Counted from the stretch's first letter, positions 30,720 to 39,337 are shown. The stretch is 64,000 nt of DNA from Streptomyces sp. BA2 (GCF_009769735.1 NZ_WSRO01000002.1:4848001-4912000), one strand, 5' to 3'. Notes: generated from the sequence alone by a model not told the origin. A program made the numbers and translations.

Positions 30720-32084
30720 GTGATGGGGCGGCTGCGCGGAGGCCGGGCGATGTCTGCTGTGGGAGCGGCGCTGTGCGCGGTGATGGCGTTCCCGGGACCG
30801 GCCGCGGCGGAGGTCACAGCTGGCCCGACCGCGGCCCCGGCCCCGACCGCGAGCCCGAGCCCGTACGCCTTCGCCGAACAGGCCGTGCCGGTCGACGGCG
30901 CGCAGAACAGCATGGACAGCGTGAGGCTCACGCCCGGGTCGACGTACAAGAGTTCCCTCGCGCGCGGGGGCAAGCTCTACTACCAGCTTCAACTCGACGC
31001 CCGGGAGACCGTGTACGTCTCCGCCACCGCCGTTCCCGGGCTTGACGCCAAGGTCGCCTATGGGGACGGCGTAGAGGTGTCCTTACAGGACACGAACGGC
31101 AACAACTGCAACTCAGGAAACGCGCGATTCGGTACGTCGCAGAGCCCGCGCCCCATCTCCGCCTGGGCGGTACGGGCGGTCGGCCCCGCCGAGAACCGGT
31201 GCAAAGTGGCCGGCACGTACTACGTAGTGGTCGAGCGGAACAGCGATCCCGGCTCCAGTGCGGAGACGTGGGACACGGAGCTTCGCGTCGTCTCGGAGCC
31301 TGGAGTGGCCAAGAGCGCCTCCACGACGCCGCCCGAGGCGTGGAACTCCGCTTCGCCCACGCCTCCCGGCGGTGCGCGCGAGGAACGCAGGGGCGGCACG
31401 GGCTTCAACGACGCCCGTGCGTTGAGGGCAGGCGTCTGGGGCGACCGGATCAAGCCCGGCCAGACCCTCTTCTACCGCGTGCCGGTCGACTGGGGGCAGC
31501 AGATCTCCGCCAGTGCCGAGCTGGGCAGTGCGCGCGGGGGCAGGGGCGAATACGTCACGTCGGCGCTCGTGATGTCACTGGCCAATCCGGTACGCGCACG
31601 CATCGACGACGCCGACACGGCATACGACGGCCAGCAGAAGACGGCCTCGCTGCGACCACTGGCCCCCGTCGCGTACGAGAACCGCTACTCCCCGGTCGAC
31701 GGCGTGGCCGGAACGCGGTTCGCCGGGTGGTACTACCTCTCGGTCCATCTCAATCCGCAGGTCGCCCGGCAGTTCGGCAAGACTCCGCTGGATCTGCTGC
31801 TGCGGGTGAACGTCGACGGCGCGGCGAAGGAGGGGCCCGCGTACGTGGGGACGGCACGGCCGGCCGATGAGTTCAGCGTCACCGGTGAGGACGAGGACGC
31901 AGCGGTGCGGGGTGATACGGATGCCGCCGCCGGGAGCGGGGATGGGAGCGGGGGCGGGAACAGCGGCGGAGACGGCATGAAGGTGGTTGCCGCCGGTGGG
32001 TTCGGTGCTGGGGCCGTGCTGCTGACGGTCCTTGGGGTGTGGACGCTGATCGGGCGGAGGAGGGCGGCGGGCCGGGCCCGCTGA
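30720..32084 (+). CDS. Unrecognised exported, C-terminally anchored protein
   Basis: The 454-residue protein has a signal peptide (SAVGAALCAVMAFPGPAAA), an Ala/Pro linker and about 370 extracytoplasmic residues. An acidic Gly/Ser spacer (SGDGSGGGNSGGDG), one membrane helix (VVAAGGFGAGAVLLTVLGVW) and the basic end GRRRAAGRAR follow. Two similar beta-type modules seem present, around LTPGSTYKSSLARGGKLYYQ and IKPGQTLFYRVPVDWGQQIS. I do not recognise the family. The start is GTG 30720 or ATG 30723, with GGGGAGGGG upstream. A 35-bp tandem duplication at its end supplies the stop codon. Confidence 0.8.
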   Translation: MMGRLRGGRAMSAVGAALCAVMAFPGPAAAEVTAGPTAAPAPTASPSPYAFAEQAVPVDGAQNSMDSVRLTPGSTYKSSLARGGKLYYQLQLDARETVYVSATAVPGLDAKVAYGDGVEVSLQDTNGNNCNSGNARFGTSQSPRPISAWAVRAVGPAENRCKVAGTYYVVVERNSDPGSSAETWDTELRVVSEPGVAKSASTTPPEAWNSASPTPPGGAREERRGGTGFNDARALRAGVWGDRIKPGQTLFYRVPVDWGQQISASAELGSARGGRGEYVTSALVMSLANPVRARIDDADTAYDGQQKTASLRPLAPVAYENRYSPVDGVAGTRFAGWYYLSVHLNPQVARQFGKTPLDLLLRVNVDGAAKEGPAYVGTARPADEFSVTGEDEDAAVRGDTDAAAGSGDGSGGGNSGGDGMKVVAAGGFGAGAVLLTVLGVWTLIGRRRAAGRAR

Positions 32085-32115
32085 TCGGGCGGAGGAAGGC
32101 AACGGGCCGGACCGG
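32046..32115 (+). repeat. 35-bp tandem duplication spanning a stop codon
   Basis: 32046-32080 and 32081-32115 are about 86% identical, both starting CTGATCGGGCGGAGGA; a third partial copy (CTGAT) follows. Because 35 is not a multiple of 3, the second copy is shifted and its CTGAT gives the TGA stop of the gene above. Confidence 0.85.
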
Positions 32116-32168
32116 CTGATTCAGGGCTGGAGCAGGGGCATAGCTGAATCCGATTCGATCCGATCCGA

Positions 32169-33554
32169 TCAGATCTGGGTCAGGGCCCAGACGCCCACCG
32201 CGAAGCACGCCAGAGCGGCGAGCAGCATCGGGATCGCCACCTTCGGGGGCGGTCCCGGTCGTTTCTGCCGGTGCGGAACTGGTCGGTGCTGGAGCGGAAC
32301 CTGCGGGGCGTGAGCGGTGTATGGATAAGTAGGGGCGGATACGCGATGCGCCGTCGCCATTACAGAGTGTGACGGTTCGTGAACTGGGTGAGGGGAGGGG
32401 ACATGGGCATGTGGGGCCTGAGCAGGCGGAGATGGGGGAGGCGGTGGTGTGGCCGGTTGCTGCCTTGGCTGGGCCTGTGGCTGTCGCATCTGCTGGGCCT
32501 GCGGCTGCTGTGCCTGCTGTGCCTGCCGCGCCTGCTGTACGGGGTGAACCTGCTGGCCCGACGGCGGTGTGCCCTGCGGTGGCGGAGGAGCCAGCGGGAA
32601 GCTGCCGGTCTGGGGCGCGGAGAGGGGCGGGGGCGGTACGGAAGGAGGAGCGAAGCCCGGCGGGGGCGGCGCCGTGAGAGGGCCGTCGGGGCCGAACCCC
32701 TGGGGAAGCGGGCCCAGTTGGTCGAAGATCTCGACGATCTCGTCGTCGGGCCCCGGCTCGGGCAGCAGCTCGGCGGCCGAGCTCAACGCCTTGCGCGCAC
32801 CCGTCGCGGTGCGGAACCGCGCTTGCGGATCCGGCTGGAGAAGCGTGGCGATGACCTGCCACAGCGGTTCCGGCATGCCCTGCGGCGCCCCAGGTGTGCC
32901 GTGCGCGGCGAAGTGCTCGATCAAGGCCTTGGCGTCCGGCTTGGCGCCCTGCAGCAGATAGAGGGCCACCAGGCCGACGGCGAACAGATCGGCGGTGAAG
33001 TCCGGCTCCGCGCCCATCATTTGCTCGGGCGCGAAGTAACCGGGTGTCCCCACGACATAGTTGGTCTCGGTCAGCCGCGGCTCGCCCATCCGCATCGAGA
33101 TGCCGAAGTCGGAGAGACGCAGATGCGGACGCGCGATGCCGGTGGCCTCGAGCAGGATGTTGGCGGGCTTGATGTCACGATGCACGACCCCCTCGGCGTG
33201 CACCGCCGCGAGCCCGGAGAGCAGCTGGTCCAGGAGCGTGCAGACCAGTCGGGGCGGCAGCGGACCGTAGTCCCCGATCACATGGGCCAGCGAACCGCCG
33301 GCGACCAAGGCCATGGTGAACAGGACCTTGTCGTCGTCGGCGGCCCAGCTGGCGGGCGCGAGCACATGAGGGTGGTCGATCCGCAGCGCCTGCTCCCGCA
33401 CGAAGCGCAGCAGCGCGTGCGCGTCGCTCTGTTGCAGGACCTTGGCCGCCACATACCGGCGCCGCCGGTGGTCCCACGCGCGCCAGACCGCTCCGACTCC
33501 CCCGCGGCCGACCGGGTCGACCAGTTCGTAGCGGCCGGCGAAGACCTCACCCAT
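32169..33554 (-). CDS. Membrane-anchored Ser/Thr protein kinase
   Basis: The 461-residue protein has an N-terminal kinase domain (about 1-260) starting MGEVFAGRYELVDPVGRGGV, with the glycine loop, catalytic lysine (YVAAKVL), HRDIKPANIL loop, SDFG motif and GTPGYFAPEQ activation segment, so it should be active. A Pro/Gln-rich linker of about 170 residues and one C-terminal membrane helix (VAIPMLLAALACFAVGVWAL) follow, with almost no external domain. It therefore probably senses through partners. I chose ATG 33554 from the kinase N-terminus; a longer frame lacks kinase features. The HTH gene lies 49 bp upstream on the same strand. Confidence 0.92.
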   Translation of the reverse strand: MGEVFAGRYELVDPVGRGGVGAVWRAWDHRRRRYVAAKVLQQSDAHALLRFVREQALRIDHPHVLAPASWAADDDKVLFTMALVAGGSLAHVIGDYGPLPPRLVCTLLDQLLSGLAAVHAEGVVHRDIKPANILLEATGIARPHLRLSDFGISMRMGEPRLTETNYVVGTPGYFAPEQMMGAEPDFTADLFAVGLVALYLLQGAKPDAKALIEHFAAHGTPGAPQGMPEPLWQVIATLLQPDPQARFRTATGARKALSSAAELLPEPGPDDEIVEIFDQLGPLPQGFGPDGPLTAPPPPGFAPPSVPPPPLSAPQTGSFPLAPPPPQGTPPSGQQVHPVQQARQAQQAQQPQAQQMRQPQAQPRQQPATPPPPPSPPAQAPHAHVPSPHPVHEPSHSVMATAHRVSAPTYPYTAHAPQVPLQHRPVPHRQKRPGPPPKVAIPMLLAALACFAVGVWALTQI

Positions 33555-33603
33555 GGTCGCGCATCGCTCCCCCTCCGGGCCGCCCGGTGGCCCGGCCGAC
33601 GGC

Positions 33604-34152
33604 TCAGTTCTGGTGCGCCTCGTAGTGGGCGACCGCGTCCGCGGTGCGTCCGGCGCCGTATACCCGGAGGAACTCTGCCAGTTCCGGGTGCGTCGGGGCG
33701 AGGGAGTCCGCGGCATCGATGATGTCGCCGGCCGCCGCGACCGAGCGCAACAGCGACTGGATCTCACGCACCACACGCTTCACCGTGGGCGCGCCCGAAC
33801 TCGTCGTCGACTGCGAGGTGTTGGTCAGGACGGAGCCGCCCTGGGACTTCTTGATCTCGTCCATGCGGTCGGTGGCCTCGGCGGCGCTCACACTGCCGTC
33901 GGCGACCTGGCCCGCCAGCTCCTGGAGGAGCTGGACGCGCTGGACGACCGCGGGGTTGCCGATCTTGGCGCGCTGTCCGCTCATCAGCTGGGACAGCATG
34001 GGCGCGGACAGACCGAGGACGCCGGCGAGGCGTGCCTGGTTGAGGCCCAGATCATCGATGAGACGACGGAAGAGCGCCCCCAGCGGCTCCCCGTACCAGT
34101 TCCGCTGGAGCTCTCGTGCTCTCGCGGTCGTCTCTTGCTGTGCGGCGTCCAT
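33604..34152 (-). CDS. XRE-type helix-turn-helix DNA-binding protein
   Basis: The 182-residue protein has an HTH at about 25-75 (LGLNQARLAGVLGLSAPMLSQLM), then an alpha-helical region predicted to oligomerise and a C-terminal helical segment (HPELAEFLRVYGAGRTADAV). The ATG at 34152 has GGGGAGA before it. It probably shares transcription with the kinase gene downstream, which could phosphorylate it (inference). Targets are unknown. Confidence 0.85.
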   Translation of the reverse strand: MDAAQQETTARARELQRNWYGEPLGALFRRLIDDLGLNQARLAGVLGLSAPMLSQLMSGQRAKIGNPAVVQRVQLLQELAGQVADGSVSAAEATDRMDEIKKSQGGSVLTNTSQSTTSSGAPTVKRVVREIQSLLRSVAAAGDIIDAADSLAPTHPELAEFLRVYGAGRTADAVAHYEAHQN

Positions 34153-34334
34153 TGCGTCTCCCCATCGCTTCCCCAAAAACCGCGGTTCGCTGCCGCGAAC
34201 CACGCCGAGCATCTTACGGAGCGTGGTCGTTCACCGGGACCCCCAATCCTTTTGCGAGATCCGGGGGGTGACCCGGTACTCTGGTCTGCGTTGCCCACCG
34301 GAGCGGGATTCTTCCGGCTGGGTGCACCGTTTTC

Positions 34335-34407
34335 GGGGCCTTAGCTCAGTTGGTAGAGCGCTGCCTTTGCAAGGCAGATGTCAGGAGTTCGAATCTCCTA
34401 GGCTCCA
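34335..34407 (+). tRNA. tRNA-Ala (TGC)
   Basis: A 73-nt cloverleaf. Acceptor GGGGCCT pairs with AGGCTCC, the D arm has AGCTCAGTTGGTAGAGC, and the T arm is AGGAGTTCGAATCTCCT. The anticodon loop TTTGCAA has TGC at 34368-34370. CCA is not encoded. Confidence 0.97.
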
Positions 34408-34412
34408 CACAG

Positions 34413-34464
34413 AACGCCGTAGGGCGGGATCCCCTCAGCTGAGGGGATCCCGCCCTACGGCGTT
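34413..34464. terminator. Perfect 52-bp palindromic bidirectional terminator
   Basis: Two exact 26-bp arms with no spacer, centred between 34438 and 34439 and running from AACGCCGTAGGG to CCCTACGGCGTT. It lies between tRNA-Ala and the convergent DUF5324 gene and can end transcription from both. Confidence 0.9.
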
Positions 34465-34493
34465 CATCAGTGGGTCAGTGGGTCAGCGGCAGA

Positions 34494-35216
34494 TCAGCGC
34501 AGGTCGTCGCGGTCCGCGGCCTCGGACTCGGCCTGCTTGGCCTGGACCTCGGGGTCGAGGGACGCCTGACCGCTGCCGTCGACCGAGGTCAGCGGCGTGC
34601 TGTCGGGGACCTCCGTGGCGGCCGGCGGCTCGACGAGCCAGTCCGGGTTGGCCTGCTTGTCCCACCACTTCCAGGCGGCGACCGCACCACCCGCCAGGAC
34701 GCCCAGGACGACGAGGCCCTTGGCGAGGCGCCCGGCGCGGGCCCGGCGGTTGTGCTTGCGGGCCAGCCGCTGGATCTCCTTGGGAGAGACCTCACCGCGC
34801 AGTGCGGCGAGCGCCGCGGCCCCGCGGGACGCCGCCTCGTCGCGGACGGGCTGAGCCACGGCCACGGCGTGCTCGATCCGCGGCTTCGAGTAGTCGGCGG
34901 CCTGCCGGGCTGCCTTGCGGGTCTGCTTGGCGGCCTTGCGGGTGCGGACAGCGGCTTCGTGCGCGGCGTGATCGACCTTCGGCGGCACATGCGTACGGGC
35001 CTGCTCGATGCGTGGGCCGACGTGAGCGCCGTACTGGACACGGGCTTGCTCGGCGGCCTGCGACACCTTGGGTGCGAGGCGTGCGCGGCTTTCGTGCGCG
35101 TAGTGGACGGCCTGCTCCTTGGCCGTCCCGGCGTAGGGGGCCACCGCCTCCGCGGCATGCCGCACGCTGTCCCTCGCCGAACCGGTCGCGGCGCGCACGC
35201 TGTCGATGCGGGTCAC
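34494..35216 (-). CDS. DUF5324 family protein
   Basis: The 240-residue protein starts MTRIDSVRAATGSARDSVRH, a DUF5324 N-terminus. Residues 15-150 form a long Ala/Arg/Lys/His-rich amphipathic helix with repeats (VRTRKAAKQTRKAARQAADY), followed by one membrane helix (GLVVLGVLAGGAVAAWKWW) and an acidic external tail. This suggests a membrane-bound helical protein that may touch DNA or lipids with its basic face (inference). The GTG start has GAGGAGGA before it. Confidence 0.85.
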   Translation of the reverse strand: MTRIDSVRAATGSARDSVRHAAEAVAPYAGTAKEQAVHYAHESRARLAPKVSQAAEQARVQYGAHVGPRIEQARTHVPPKVDHAAHEAAVRTRKAAKQTRKAARQAADYSKPRIEHAVAVAQPVRDEAASRGAAALAALRGEVSPKEIQRLARKHNRRARAGRLAKGLVVLGVLAGGAVAAWKWWDKQANPDWLVEPPAATEVPDSTPLTSVDGSGQASLDPEVQAKQAESEAADRDDLR

Positions 35217-35467
35217 GGGATCCTCCTCCTCGGTGGCTTATAGGTATGTCACCTTTCCACCCTTTCAAGGATCATGCCTTCCGGATGGCTCCGAGGCATG
35301 ACGCAGCCGGGCATCCGGGTGCGATCATTCTGATCAAATCGGTACAAGGAGAGTGCTTTGCTGACAATGCCACGGATCCTCGTGGCGCGCGCCCACTCGG
35401 TGACTACTCGTCGCAATCCGGTCCATGGGAGGATCGGGACGTCACAGAAGACAACGGAAGGCAGACC

Positions 35468-36001
35468 GTGGCCGAGCAGCTCTACGCCACCCTGAAGACC
35501 AACCGAGGCGACATCGAGGTGCTGCTGCACCCCAACCACACGCCGAAGACGGTCAAGAACTTTGTCGAGCTCGCCCAGGGCGAGCGCGAGTGGGTCCACC
35601 CGGAGACCGGCAAGAAGACCACGGACCGGCTCTACGACGGCACGGTCTTCCACCGCGTCATCAGCGGCTTCATGATCCAGGGCGGCGACCCGCTGGGCAA
35701 CGGCACGGGCGGCCCCGGCTACGAGTTCGAGGACGAGTTCCACCCCGACCTCGCCTTCGACAAGCCCTACCTGCTCGCCATGGCCAACGCAGGGCCGGGC
35801 ACCAACGGCTCCCAGTTCTTCGTGACGGTCTCCCCGACCGCCTGGCTCACCCGCAAGCACACCATCTTCGGCGAGGTCACGGACCCGGCGAGCCAGAAGG
35901 TCGTCGACGAGATCGCGGCCACGCAGACCAACCCGCGCACCGACCGCCCGGTGAACGACGTGGTCATCGAGTCCGTCGTCATCGAGACCCGCACCGCCTG
36001 A
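35468..36001 (+). CDS. Peptidylprolyl isomerase, cyclophilin type
   Basis: A 177-residue cytosolic cyclophilin that speeds proline isomerisation in protein folding. Family motifs are FHRVISGFMIQGGDPLGNGTG, LLAMANAGPGTNGSQFFVT and WLTRKHTIFGEV; the catalytic Arg in FHRV is present and no signal peptide is seen. I chose GTG 35468 with GGAAGG upstream; the long open frame before it is not coding. A 251-bp gap (35217-35467) precedes it and should hold divergent promoters. Confidence 0.95.
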   Translation: MAEQLYATLKTNRGDIEVLLHPNHTPKTVKNFVELAQGEREWVHPETGKKTTDRLYDGTVFHRVISGFMIQGGDPLGNGTGGPGYEFEDEFHPDLAFDKPYLLAMANAGPGTNGSQFFVTVSPTAWLTRKHTIFGEVTDPASQKVVDEIAATQTNPRTDRPVNDVVIESVVIETRTA

Positions 36002-36028
36002 CACCGGCGCATCCCGCGAGGGAACCAA

Positions 36029-36064
36029 ACCGCCCCGCCCATCCGTAAGGAAGGGCGGGGCGGT
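36029..36064 (+). terminator. Terminator of the cyclophilin gene
   Basis: Perfect 12-bp stem ACCGCCCCGCCC / GGGCGGGGCGGT with a 12-nt loop, 27 bp after the stop. Confidence 0.8.
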
Positions 36065-36118
36065 GCGTTCGCACGCGTGGGCGTAGCTGTGCCTTCGTAC
36101 GGACATTGAGGGGACCCC

Positions 36119-37012
36119 ATGGACCAGGCACCAGGAAGCCCGCAGGGGCCACAGGACGCATCGAACCTGCCCGGCTGCTATCGGCATCCGGACCGCGAGA
36201 CCGGCGTCAGCTGCGCCCGCTGCGAGCGTCCGATCTGCCCGGAGTGCATGATCAGCGCCTCGGTCGGCTTCCAGTGCCCCGAATGCGTGCGCGAGGGCTC
36301 GGGCACCGGGCACGCGCCCACGGCGAACCAGCCGCGCACCATCGCGGGCGGCTCGATCGCCGCCGACCCGCGTCTGATCACCAAGATCCTGCTCGCGATC
36401 AACGTTCTCGTGTTCATCGCGATCAGCGTGAACCAGGAGGTCGTCGGCGATCTCTTCCTGATCGGCGAATGGCCGCCCTACCCGTACGTGCCGACCGAAG
36501 GCGTCGCTGAGGGCCAGTGGTATCGCCTGGTCACAGCCATGTTCGCGCACCAGGAGATCTGGCACATCGCGTTCAACATGCTGGGTCTGTGGTGGCTCGG
36601 CGGCCCCCTGGAAGCCGCGCTCGGCCGCTCCCGCTACCTCGCGCTCTACCTGCTCTCCGGCCTGGCCGGCAGCGCGCTCACCTACGTCCTCGTCGACGCG
36701 AGCGACGCCTCGCTCGGGGCATCCGGAGCGATCTTCGGCCTGCTCGGCGCGACCGCGGTCCTGATGCGGCGCCTGAACTACGACATGCGCCCCGTCATCG
36801 CGCTGCTCGCCCTGAACCTGCTCTTCACCTTCACCTGGACCGGCATCGCCTGGCAGGCGCACGTCGGCGGTCTGGTCGCCGGTGTAGCGATCGCGTACGG
36901 GATGGTGCACGCGCCCCGCGAGCGGCGGACGCTCGTGCAGTGGGGGACCTGTGCCGTGGTGCTGATCGTGGTCCTGGCGGCTGTGGTCATCAGGACCGCG
37001 CAGCTCGTCTGA
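36119..37012 (+). CDS. Rhomboid intramembrane serine protease with zinc-binding N-terminus
   Basis: The 297-residue protein has an N-terminal B-box-like zinc module (residues about 18-60, CYRHPDRETGVSCARCERPI with CPECM and CPEC). Six or seven membrane helices follow. The rhomboid motifs are present: the HIAFNMLGLWWLGG segment, the catalytic Ser in LGASGAIFGLLGA and the catalytic His in AWQAHVGGLVAG. Substrates are unknown. A GAGGGGACC ribosome site precedes the ATG. The gene ends at a cluster of DnaA boxes. Confidence 0.93.
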   Translation: MDQAPGSPQGPQDASNLPGCYRHPDRETGVSCARCERPICPECMISASVGFQCPECVREGSGTGHAPTANQPRTIAGGSIAADPRLITKILLAINVLVFIAISVNQEVVGDLFLIGEWPPYPYVPTEGVAEGQWYRLVTAMFAHQEIWHIAFNMLGLWWLGGPLEAALGRSRYLALYLLSGLAGSALTYVLVDASDASLGASGAIFGLLGATAVLMRRLNYDMRPVIALLALNLLFTFTWTGIAWQAHVGGLVAGVAIAYGMVHAPRERRTLVQWGTCAVVLIVVLAAVVIRTAQLV

Positions 37013-37302
37013 AGCTTCGTCTGAAGCTCACCGTTGTCGTCCGATGGCCAGGTTGTCCACAGCGTGTGGCCACGCTTGTGCATTCTGTGGGGAACAACAG
37101 TGCCCCTTGTCGCTGACCTGGGTTTCCCCAGGAAGGACAAGGGGCCTGTGAGGGCTTGCATGGCGATCAGCCAGTCATACCGGCGTCAACGCCCAGTGGG
37201 TTATCCACAGATCGTCTTTCTTTTCCCCAGTCGAGGCCGGGATGTGGATAGCGCTGTGGATAACTCAGGGCAAGGCTTGCGCACAGCCCTGTGGGAGTCC
37301 CG
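37013..37302. promoter_or_regulatory. DnaA-box cluster between the rhomboid and crgA genes
   Basis: A 290-bp non-coding gap between convergent genes with four clear DnaA-type boxes: TTGTCCACA at 37053-37061 (perfect), TTATCCACA at 37201-37209, TGTGGATAG at 37243-37251 and TGTGGATAA at 37255-37263. Weaker TGTGGGGAA and TTCCCCA-type matches lie between. The last two start 12 bp apart. It is about 18 kb from oriC. DnaA-box clusters away from oriC that limit initiation are known in S. coelicolor; identity with one of those is unchecked. Confidence 0.75.
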
Positions 37303-37557
37303 CTACTTCCACTGCGTGGAGACGCCGAACCCCGCGGCGATGAAGCCGAAGCCGACCACGATGTTCCAGTTGCCCAGCGGGTCGATCGGCAGCTTGCCGT
37401 CGGTGACGTAGAAGACGACGATCCAGGCGAGTCCGATGAGGAACATCGCGAGCATCACCGGAGCCACCCAGCTGCGGCTGGTCAGCTTGATGTTCGTCGC
37501 CTTCTTCGCGGGCGGCGTGTAATCGTCGGCCTTCTTGCGGATCCGTGACTTCGGCAC
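37303..37557 (-). CDS. crgA: CrgA cell-division inhibitor/regulator
   Basis: The 84-residue protein has the CrgA layout: a basic N-terminus ([15 protein letters not shown]), two membrane helices ([22 protein letters not shown] and [16 protein letters not shown]) and the family end STQWK. CrgA acts on FtsZ-ring assembly in Streptomyces aerial hyphae. GTG 37557 with AGGAGAGA upstream gives the standard length; the longer open frame does not fit. The 92-bp gap to the divergent DUF881 gene should contain both promoters. Confidence 0.95.
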   Translation of the reverse strand: MPKSRIRKKADDYTPPAKKATNIKLTSRSWVAPVMLAMFLIGLAWIVVFYVTDGKLPIDPLGNWNIVVGFGFIAAGFGVSTQWK

Positions 37558-37649
37558 GAGGGTCTCTCCTGTCGATACGGGGAGCTGAGCCCTCCCCCGG
37601 GCGTCCGTTAGCGTAGTGCTTCCGCGGCGCTGAAGGAGATAAGGGTACG

Positions 37650-38420
37650 TTGAGCAATTCTGCCGACTCCCCCACAGGTCCGGGCCGTCGCCCTCGTTGG
37701 CGCCCGGTCCGGCTGCTGACGGCCGCCGTTTTCGCACTCGCGGGCCTCATCTTCTTCACCAGCTTCAACACGGCCAAGGGCACGAACATCCGCACCGACG
37801 CCTCTCTCCTGAAGCTCTCCGACCTGATCGAGGAGCGCAGCCACAAGAACGGCAAGCTGGACGAGTCCAACGGCTCACTGCGCGACGACGTCGAGTCCCT
37901 GGCCGAGCGCGACAACGGCGGTACGAAGGCCGACGACGCCCGGCTCAAGGCCCTGGAGAAGAACGCGGGCACCAAGAAACTCAACGGCGAGGCGATCTCC
38001 GTCACCCTCGCCGACGCCCCGCCGAATGCCACCGCCAAGCTCCCCGGCTACCCCGAGCCCCAGCCCAACGACCTGGTCATCCACCAGCAGGACCTCCAGG
38101 CCGTGGTCAACGCGCTCTGGCAGGGCGGCGCCGAGGGCATCAAGGTCATGGACCAGCGGCTCATCTCCACCAGCGCCGTCCGCTGCGTGGGAAACACCCT
38201 GATCCTCCAGGGCCGCGTCTACTCGCCTCCGTACAAGGTGACCGCGGTCGGTGACCCGGAGAAGCTCAAGACGGCGCTCGCCGCGTCCCCGGAGATCCAG
38301 AACTACATGCTGTACGTCAACGCCTACGGCCTCGGCTGGAAAGTCGACGACGACGGGGCGGTGACTCTTCCCGGCTACTCGGGCACAGTGGATCTCCATT
38401 ACGCGAAGCCCGTGGAGTAA
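37650..38420 (+). CDS. DUF881 family membrane-anchored protein
   Basis: The 256-residue protein starts with a rare TTG (37650), with AAGGAG upstream. It has an N-terminal membrane helix ([18 protein letters not shown]), a coiled coil (about 45-95) and a DUF881 domain with [31 protein letters not shown] and [21 protein letters not shown]. It lies outside the membrane. Family members are widespread in Gram-positives near division genes; function is unproven. It heads the run of sortase genes, 25 bp before the first. Confidence 0.9.
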   Translation: MSNSADSPTGPGRRPRWRPVRLLTAAVFALAGLIFFTSFNTAKGTNIRTDASLLKLSDLIEERSHKNGKLDESNGSLRDDVESLAERDNGGTKADDARLKALEKNAGTKKLNGEAISVTLADAPPNATAKLPGYPEPQPNDLVIHQQDLQAVVNALWQGGAEGIKVMDQRLISTSAVRCVGNTLILQGRVYSPPYKVTAVGDPEKLKTALAASPEIQNYMLYVNAYGLGWKVDDDGAVTLPGYSGTVDLHYAKPVE

Positions 38421-38445
38421 GCGGAGTAAGCCGCTGGGGGAGCCT

Positions 38446-39144
38446 GTGCCGGTGCGAGTGCTCGTCAGGACGTTCAGCGAACTGTGCATCACCGCCGGCA
38501 CGTTGATCGTGCTCTTCGTGGTGTACGTCCTGTTCTGGACCGGCGTGAAGGCCGACAACGCCATGGACAGCCAGATCGACACGCTGCAGGACCGGTGGGC
38601 GCAGGGTTCGGTGCCCGCGAACACGGACGACGCGCCTTCGGAGACCTCGTCCCCGAAGAAGCCCGCTCCCTATGAGGACGGCAAGCCCTTCGCCGTCATG
38701 TACATCCCGCGGCTTGGTTTCACGTGGAACAAGCCCGTGCTCCAGGGCACCGGGACCGACGTACTCAAGAAGGGCCTCGGCCACTACGGGGACACCGCGC
38801 AGCTCGGCCAGAAGGGCAACTTCTCCGTGGCGGGCCACCGCCGCACCTACGGAGACCCGTTCAAGGACTTCCCGAAGCTGCGGCCGAACGACGCCGTGGT
38901 CCTGACCGACGGCACCACGTGGTTCACGTACCGCATCGACAACAAGCCCTACAAGACGCTGCCCGGCGACATAGGGGTCATCGATCCGGTTCCGCGCAAG
39001 TCCGGATACGAGGGGCCAGGCCGTTACCTCACGCTTACGACCTGTGAGCCAGAGTGGGGACACAGCCACCGGTTGATCGTCTGGGCGCACCTCGATGCCA
39101 CCCAGCCCGTCGAGGCCGGGAAACCGGACGCACTGCGCCGTTAG
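38446..39144 (+). CDS. Class E sortase (first of three)
   Basis: The 232-residue protein has an N-terminal membrane helix (ELCITAGTLIVLFVVYVLFW) and an external sortase fold. Catalytic residues are His in SVAGHRRTYGDPF, Cys in LTLTTCEPEW and Arg in HRLIVWAHL. Class E sortases join proteins with LAxTG-type signals to peptidoglycan; in S. coelicolor SrtE enzymes anchor chaplins. This copy is shorter and more diverged than the other two. A one-mismatch parS-like 14-mer lies at 38717. Confidence 0.88.
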   Translation: MPVRVLVRTFSELCITAGTLIVLFVVYVLFWTGVKADNAMDSQIDTLQDRWAQGSVPANTDDAPSETSSPKKPAPYEDGKPFAVMYIPRLGFTWNKPVLQGTGTDVLKKGLGHYGDTAQLGQKGNFSVAGHRRTYGDPFKDFPKLRPNDAVVLTDGTTWFTYRIDNKPYKTLPGDIGVIDPVPRKSGYEGPGRYLTLTTCEPEWGHSHRLIVWAHLDATQPVEAGKPDALRR

Positions 39145-39175
39145 TCTGGTGCCGTACGGCTACGGAAGGGACGGC

Positions 39176-39337
39176 ATGTACGGCTGGATCTGGCGGCATC
39201 TGCCGGGAAACGCATGGGTAAGGGCGCTGCTTTCGCTGGTGCTCGTCTTCGCTGTGGTCTACGTACTCTTCCAGTACGTCTTTCCCTGGGCCGAGCCGCT
39301 GCTCCCCTTCAACGATGTGACGGTGGACGGCCAGTGA
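39176..39337 (+). CDS. Small single-pass membrane protein before pabA
   Basis: A 53-residue protein, MYGWIWRHLPGNAWVRALLS then LVLVFAVVYVLFQYVFPWAE, with one membrane helix and a short acidic C-terminus (NDVTVDGQ). The ATG at 39176 has GGAAGGG upstream. Its stop overlaps the pabA start as GTGA, supporting translation. A gene of this size in this place recurs in Streptomyces. Function is unknown. Confidence 0.85.
   Translation: MYGWIWRHLPGNAWVRALLSLVLVFAVVYVLFQYVFPWAEPLLPFNDVTVDGQ

Noticed and set aside
30580..30720. Two consecutive hairpins as a riboswitch for the exported protein gene
   Set aside because: Both are simple perfect hairpins with GC stems directly after the DLW-39 stop, lacking any conserved aptamer-like core; terminators fit better.
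32150..32175. GATC-rich run (several overlapping CGATCC words) as a Dam-type regulatory site
   Set aside because: It is a short low-complexity stretch after a stop codon; Streptomyces generally lacks Dam methylation and no second copy exists in the window.
33555..33776. N-terminal extension of the Ser/Thr kinase
   Set aside because: The extra residues are Arg/Ser-rich shadow coding that overlaps the HTH gene; ATG 33554 starts the kinase fold.
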